Below are positions 15,362 through 17,058 of a stretch of 17,058 nucleotides of DNA, piece by piece. The translations under genes and the position numbers were made by a program. The notes under the pieces were generated by a model. That model made no database searches and was not told the DNA's origin. It worked only from the letters and a program-made list of their open reading frames with translations. Positions within the stretch are counted from its first letter, which is position 1, and each line of letters begins with the position of its first letter. Origin of the DNA: Ignavibacteriales bacterium (GTDB taxonomy: Bacteria; Bacteroidota; Ignavibacteria; Ignavibacteriales; Melioribacteraceae); the NCBI GenBank assembly GCA_027080245.1, contig JALWSN010000369.1:1-17058 (forward strand), in the 5' to 3' direction.

Positions 15362-16657
15362 TTATTTTAATATGACCATTCGTTTTGTTTGAATAAAGCC
15401 GCCCGCGCGCAATCTGTAAATGTAAACGCCTGCGCTTAAGTTGCTTGCCTTAAAATACGCTTTGTGTATCCCGGGATTTTCGAACCGGTTAATTAATTCG
15501 TAAATCTTTCTCCCAAGCGCGTCAAATATGGAAAGATTTACAAATTCTCTTTGCCTTATTTCGTAGATAATTGTTGTGCAGGGATTAAACGGATTGGGAT
15601 AATTCTGAAAGAGTTTGAACTTCAGATTAGTAAAATTAACTCTAATGATTTTCGAAAACTCGTAATTCCCGCTTAAATCAACCTGCTTCAGTCTGTAATA
15701 GTTAACAGCGTTTGGGAAACTATCCGTAAAGCAATAATTTGTGGGAGAATTTGAAATTCCCCGCCCTAACACAAAACCGATTTTTTGCCAGCGAGAGTAA
15801 GGCATTAAACTTAAACACTTTTGTATTTCAAATCCCTCATTGTCAATTTCTGTGGCGGTATTCCAACGAAGCTCAATCGTATTATTTTTGACGAAGCCGT
15901 AAAAACTCGTGAGTTCAACAGGGAGGGGCGCATTAAACCAGGTAGTTCCAACTCTAACGCCGTCGGCGTAAATATTTCCGGAATAGCTTCTTTGTCTGAA
16001 TTGAACGTAACACAAAGTGTCGGCGTCTGTGCCAGAAGTAATTGATAAATCAGCCGGAGGTTCCGCGCCGGCAAGATTTGGATTAACCCATAATTTAACG
16101 GCATCGTTACCGGATTGAAAAACGTAGGCTACGACTAACAAAATTGTGCTTCCAATGTTAAGATTATTACCGTACCATTGGAGGCTGCTGGAACTCGATT
16201 TGGCAAGTCCTATATTTACAGTGTTTTTAGAACTTCCTTTTCTAATGTAAACGTAGGCCCTGTTTTTACCCGAGACCGTTTGAAAATTCGCGAAATAATC
16301 TCCGGAAGATGAGTTAACATTTAAATCCAGCGAGTCTTTAACTGAAATCAAAAAAGAAAAATAAACTACGTTCCCATTGCCGATTATTTTGGAAAATATT
16401 CTCTTAACTCCAGAACGAGTAGCTCCTCCGTTCAAAAAAATCATTTTCCCAATACCGGAACTGGCATAACCGGAAAAACTTAAATTTCCGTTAATTACTT
16501 GAATGTCGACTGAGCCTGTTGGGCTCTCACTCCAATTAGAAGAAACTGACGTTAAAGTGCCTAAAGGATAATCAAAGTTATCTTCAATTAATTGGGCAAA
16601 AATTTTAAACGGTAGGTTAACAACAATCAAAATCAGCGCTAATGAAATTACTCTCAT
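15362..16657 (-). CDS. Secreted protein with type IX secretion C-terminal sorting domain
   Basis: A 431-residue exported protein. It has a signal peptide (1-21, cleavage likely after KIFA), a beta-rich region of about 25-240 that looks like a concanavalin/LamG-type jelly roll (opening NFDYPLGTL), a linker beginning PLPVELTSFYG (245-254) with a fibronectin-like stretch containing IELRWNTATEIDNEGFEIQ, and a type IX sorting domain at 344-431. The sorting domain shows NYPNPFNP (352-359), LSAGVYIYRL (407-416) and the closing KRMVILK, the signals for export across the outer membrane and attachment or release at the surface. No catalytic residues are evident; binding of carbohydrate or a structural role is a guess. 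AGAGGT (minus strand, 16661-16666) lies just before the ATG. Its stop codon is one base from that of the acyl-CoA synthetase, tail to tail. The secretion apparatus is not in the window. Confidence 0.87.
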   Translation of the reverse strand: MRVISLALILIVVNLPFKIFAQLIEDNFDYPLGTLTSVSSNWSESPTGSVDIQVINGNLSFSGYASSGIGKMIFLNGGATRSGVKRIFSKIIGNGNVVYFSFLISVKDSLDLNVNSSSGDYFANFQTVSGKNRAYVYIRKGSSKNTVNIGLAKSSSSSLQWYGNNLNIGSTILLVVAYVFQSGNDAVKLWVNPNLAGAEPPADLSITSGTDADTLCYVQFRQRSYSGNIYADGVRVGTTWFNAPLPVELTSFYGFVKNNTIELRWNTATEIDNEGFEIQKCLSLMPYSRWQKIGFVLGRGISNSPTNYCFTDSFPNAVNYYRLKQVDLSGNYEFSKIIRVNFTNLKFKLFQNYPNPFNPCTTIIYEIRQREFVNLSIFDALGRKIYELINRFENPGIHKAYFKASNLSAGVYIYRLRAGGFIQTKRMVILK

Positions 16658-16781
16658 TTTACCTCTTTTGATTAGTGTTAATTTTTATGTATTTAGAATT
16701 GTAGAGATTTCTATTTTAAATAAAAAATTCCGCGCTTGGTTTCCACTCCAAAATTTAATAAAATTCAACGAAAAAAGTAAA

Positions 16782-16812
16782 TTGAATGAAATAAAAGTAT
16801 TAATTATATTTG
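16782..16812 (+). promoter_or_regulatory. Candidate promoter of the serine tRNA pair
   Basis: TTG at 16782-16784 and TATATTTG at 16805-16812 are separated by 20 bases, matching the -33 TTG and -7 TAnnTTTG arrangement described for Bacteroides and Flavobacterium sigma factors. Transcription would begin a few bases before the tRNA 5' end at 16827. Seen directly; promoter activity is inferred. Confidence 0.55.
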
Positions 16813-16826
16813 AAGCTTGAAATTTT

Positions 16827-16915
16827 GGAAAGGTGCAGGAGTGGTTGAACTGGCACGCCTGGAGAGCGTGTGAACGACTACCGTCGTTCCGTGGGTTCGA
16901 ATCCCACCCTTTCCG
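16827..16915 (+). tRNA. tRNA-Ser (anticodon GGA)
   Basis: An 89-base class II tRNA reading UCC/UCU serine codons. The acceptor stem GGAAAGG (16827-16833) pairs with CCTTTCC (16908-16914), with G as discriminator base at 16915, as is normal for serine. The anticodon arm is CACGC-CTGGAGA-GCGTG (16854-16870), anticodon GGA at 16861-16863. The long variable arm pairs GAACGAC with GTCGTTC (16872-16889). The T arm is GTGGG-TTCGAAT-CCCAC (16891-16907). CCA is not encoded (GCAATA follows), so it must be added after transcription. Confidence 0.96.
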
Positions 16916-16939
16916 CAATAATTATTGAATTACTTTAAT

Positions 16940-17028
16940 GGAAAGGTGCCGGAGTGGTTGAACGGGGCGGTCTCGAAAACCGTTGATCCTCTTACGGGGA
17001 TCCGAGGGTTCGAATCCCTCCCTTTCCG
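16940..17028 (+). tRNA. tRNA-Ser (anticodon CGA)
   Basis: A second 89-base class II serine tRNA, 24 bases after the first and with the same acceptor stem GGAAAGG/CCTTTCC (16940-16946, 17021-17027) and G discriminator (17028). The anticodon arm is GCGGT-CTCGAAA-ACCGT (16967-16983), anticodon CGA at 16974-16976, reading UCG. The variable arm pairs GATCC with GGATC (16985-17002). The T arm is GAGGG-TTCGAAT-CCCTC (17004-17020). CCA is not encoded. The remaining 30 bases of the window hold no recognisable feature. Confidence 0.96.
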
Positions 17029-17058
17029 CTCTTTAATAATAAATTGGCTTCTTATGAC

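Noticed and set aside
16685..16918. Minus-strand open frame of 77 codons beginning MRKGWDSNPRN
   Set aside because: It runs antisense through the serine tRNA; this kind of peptide is the usual false translation of a tRNA gene.
16827..17028. Serine tRNA pair as an attachment site for an integrated element
   Set aside because: No integrase, no direct repeat of a tRNA 3' end and no foreign-looking genes are present in the window.

Overview
The window looks like chromosomal DNA from a bacterium of the Bacteroidota/Chlorobiota side, most likely the Ignavibacteria. This is an inference from three things: a secreted protein with a type IX secretion C-terminal sorting domain of the NYPNPFNP kind; a promoter-like pair of TTG and TAnnTTTG elements in front of a tRNA gene; and weak or absent Shine-Dalgarno sites with several TTG and GTG starts on an AT-rich background. 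The presence of nitrate reductase genes points to an organism able to respire nitrate.

Layout. Bases 1-2926 hold the tail of a respiratory nitrate reductase operon: narJ (chaperone), narI (cytochrome b subunit), then narK (nitrate/nitrite transporter), closed by a clear intrinsic terminator at 2891-2926. narG and narH would lie to the left, outside the window. Bases 3034-7426 hold an exported M1-type metallopeptidase, a six-helix membrane protein of unknown function, and the def-fmt pair (peptide deformylase and Met-tRNA formyltransferase). After a 252-base spacer, 7679-13113 form a tightly spaced run: a PLP-dependent enzyme resembling methionine gamma-lyase, surE, a 705-residue membrane-anchored VWA protein, a single-domain hemerythrin, and a ComF-type phosphoribosyltransferase. 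A fused NDP-forming acyl-CoA synthetase follows (13285-15360). It converges with a type IX secreted protein on the minus strand (15362-16657), the two stop codons being one base apart. The right edge carries two tandem serine tRNA genes (anticodons GGA and CGA).

How the genes fit together. NarJ assembles NarG, NarI passes quinol electrons to NarGH, and NarK moves nitrate in and nitrite out. def and fmt are the two ends of the N-formyl-methionine cycle. The other neighbours are mostly housekeeping or envelope genes without an obvious joint pathway. All recognisable active-site residues are present in most genes, and I see no frameshift, insertion sequence, CRISPR array, integrase or phage gene.

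I did not find a convincing new defence or mobile system. The items most worth a second look are the methionine gamma-lyase-like enzyme with a lysine-rich N-terminal extension and altered lysine motif, the VWA protein grouped with hemerythrin, the acyl-CoA synthetase with a changed ATP-grasp loop, and the promoter-like elements ahead of the tRNA pair.
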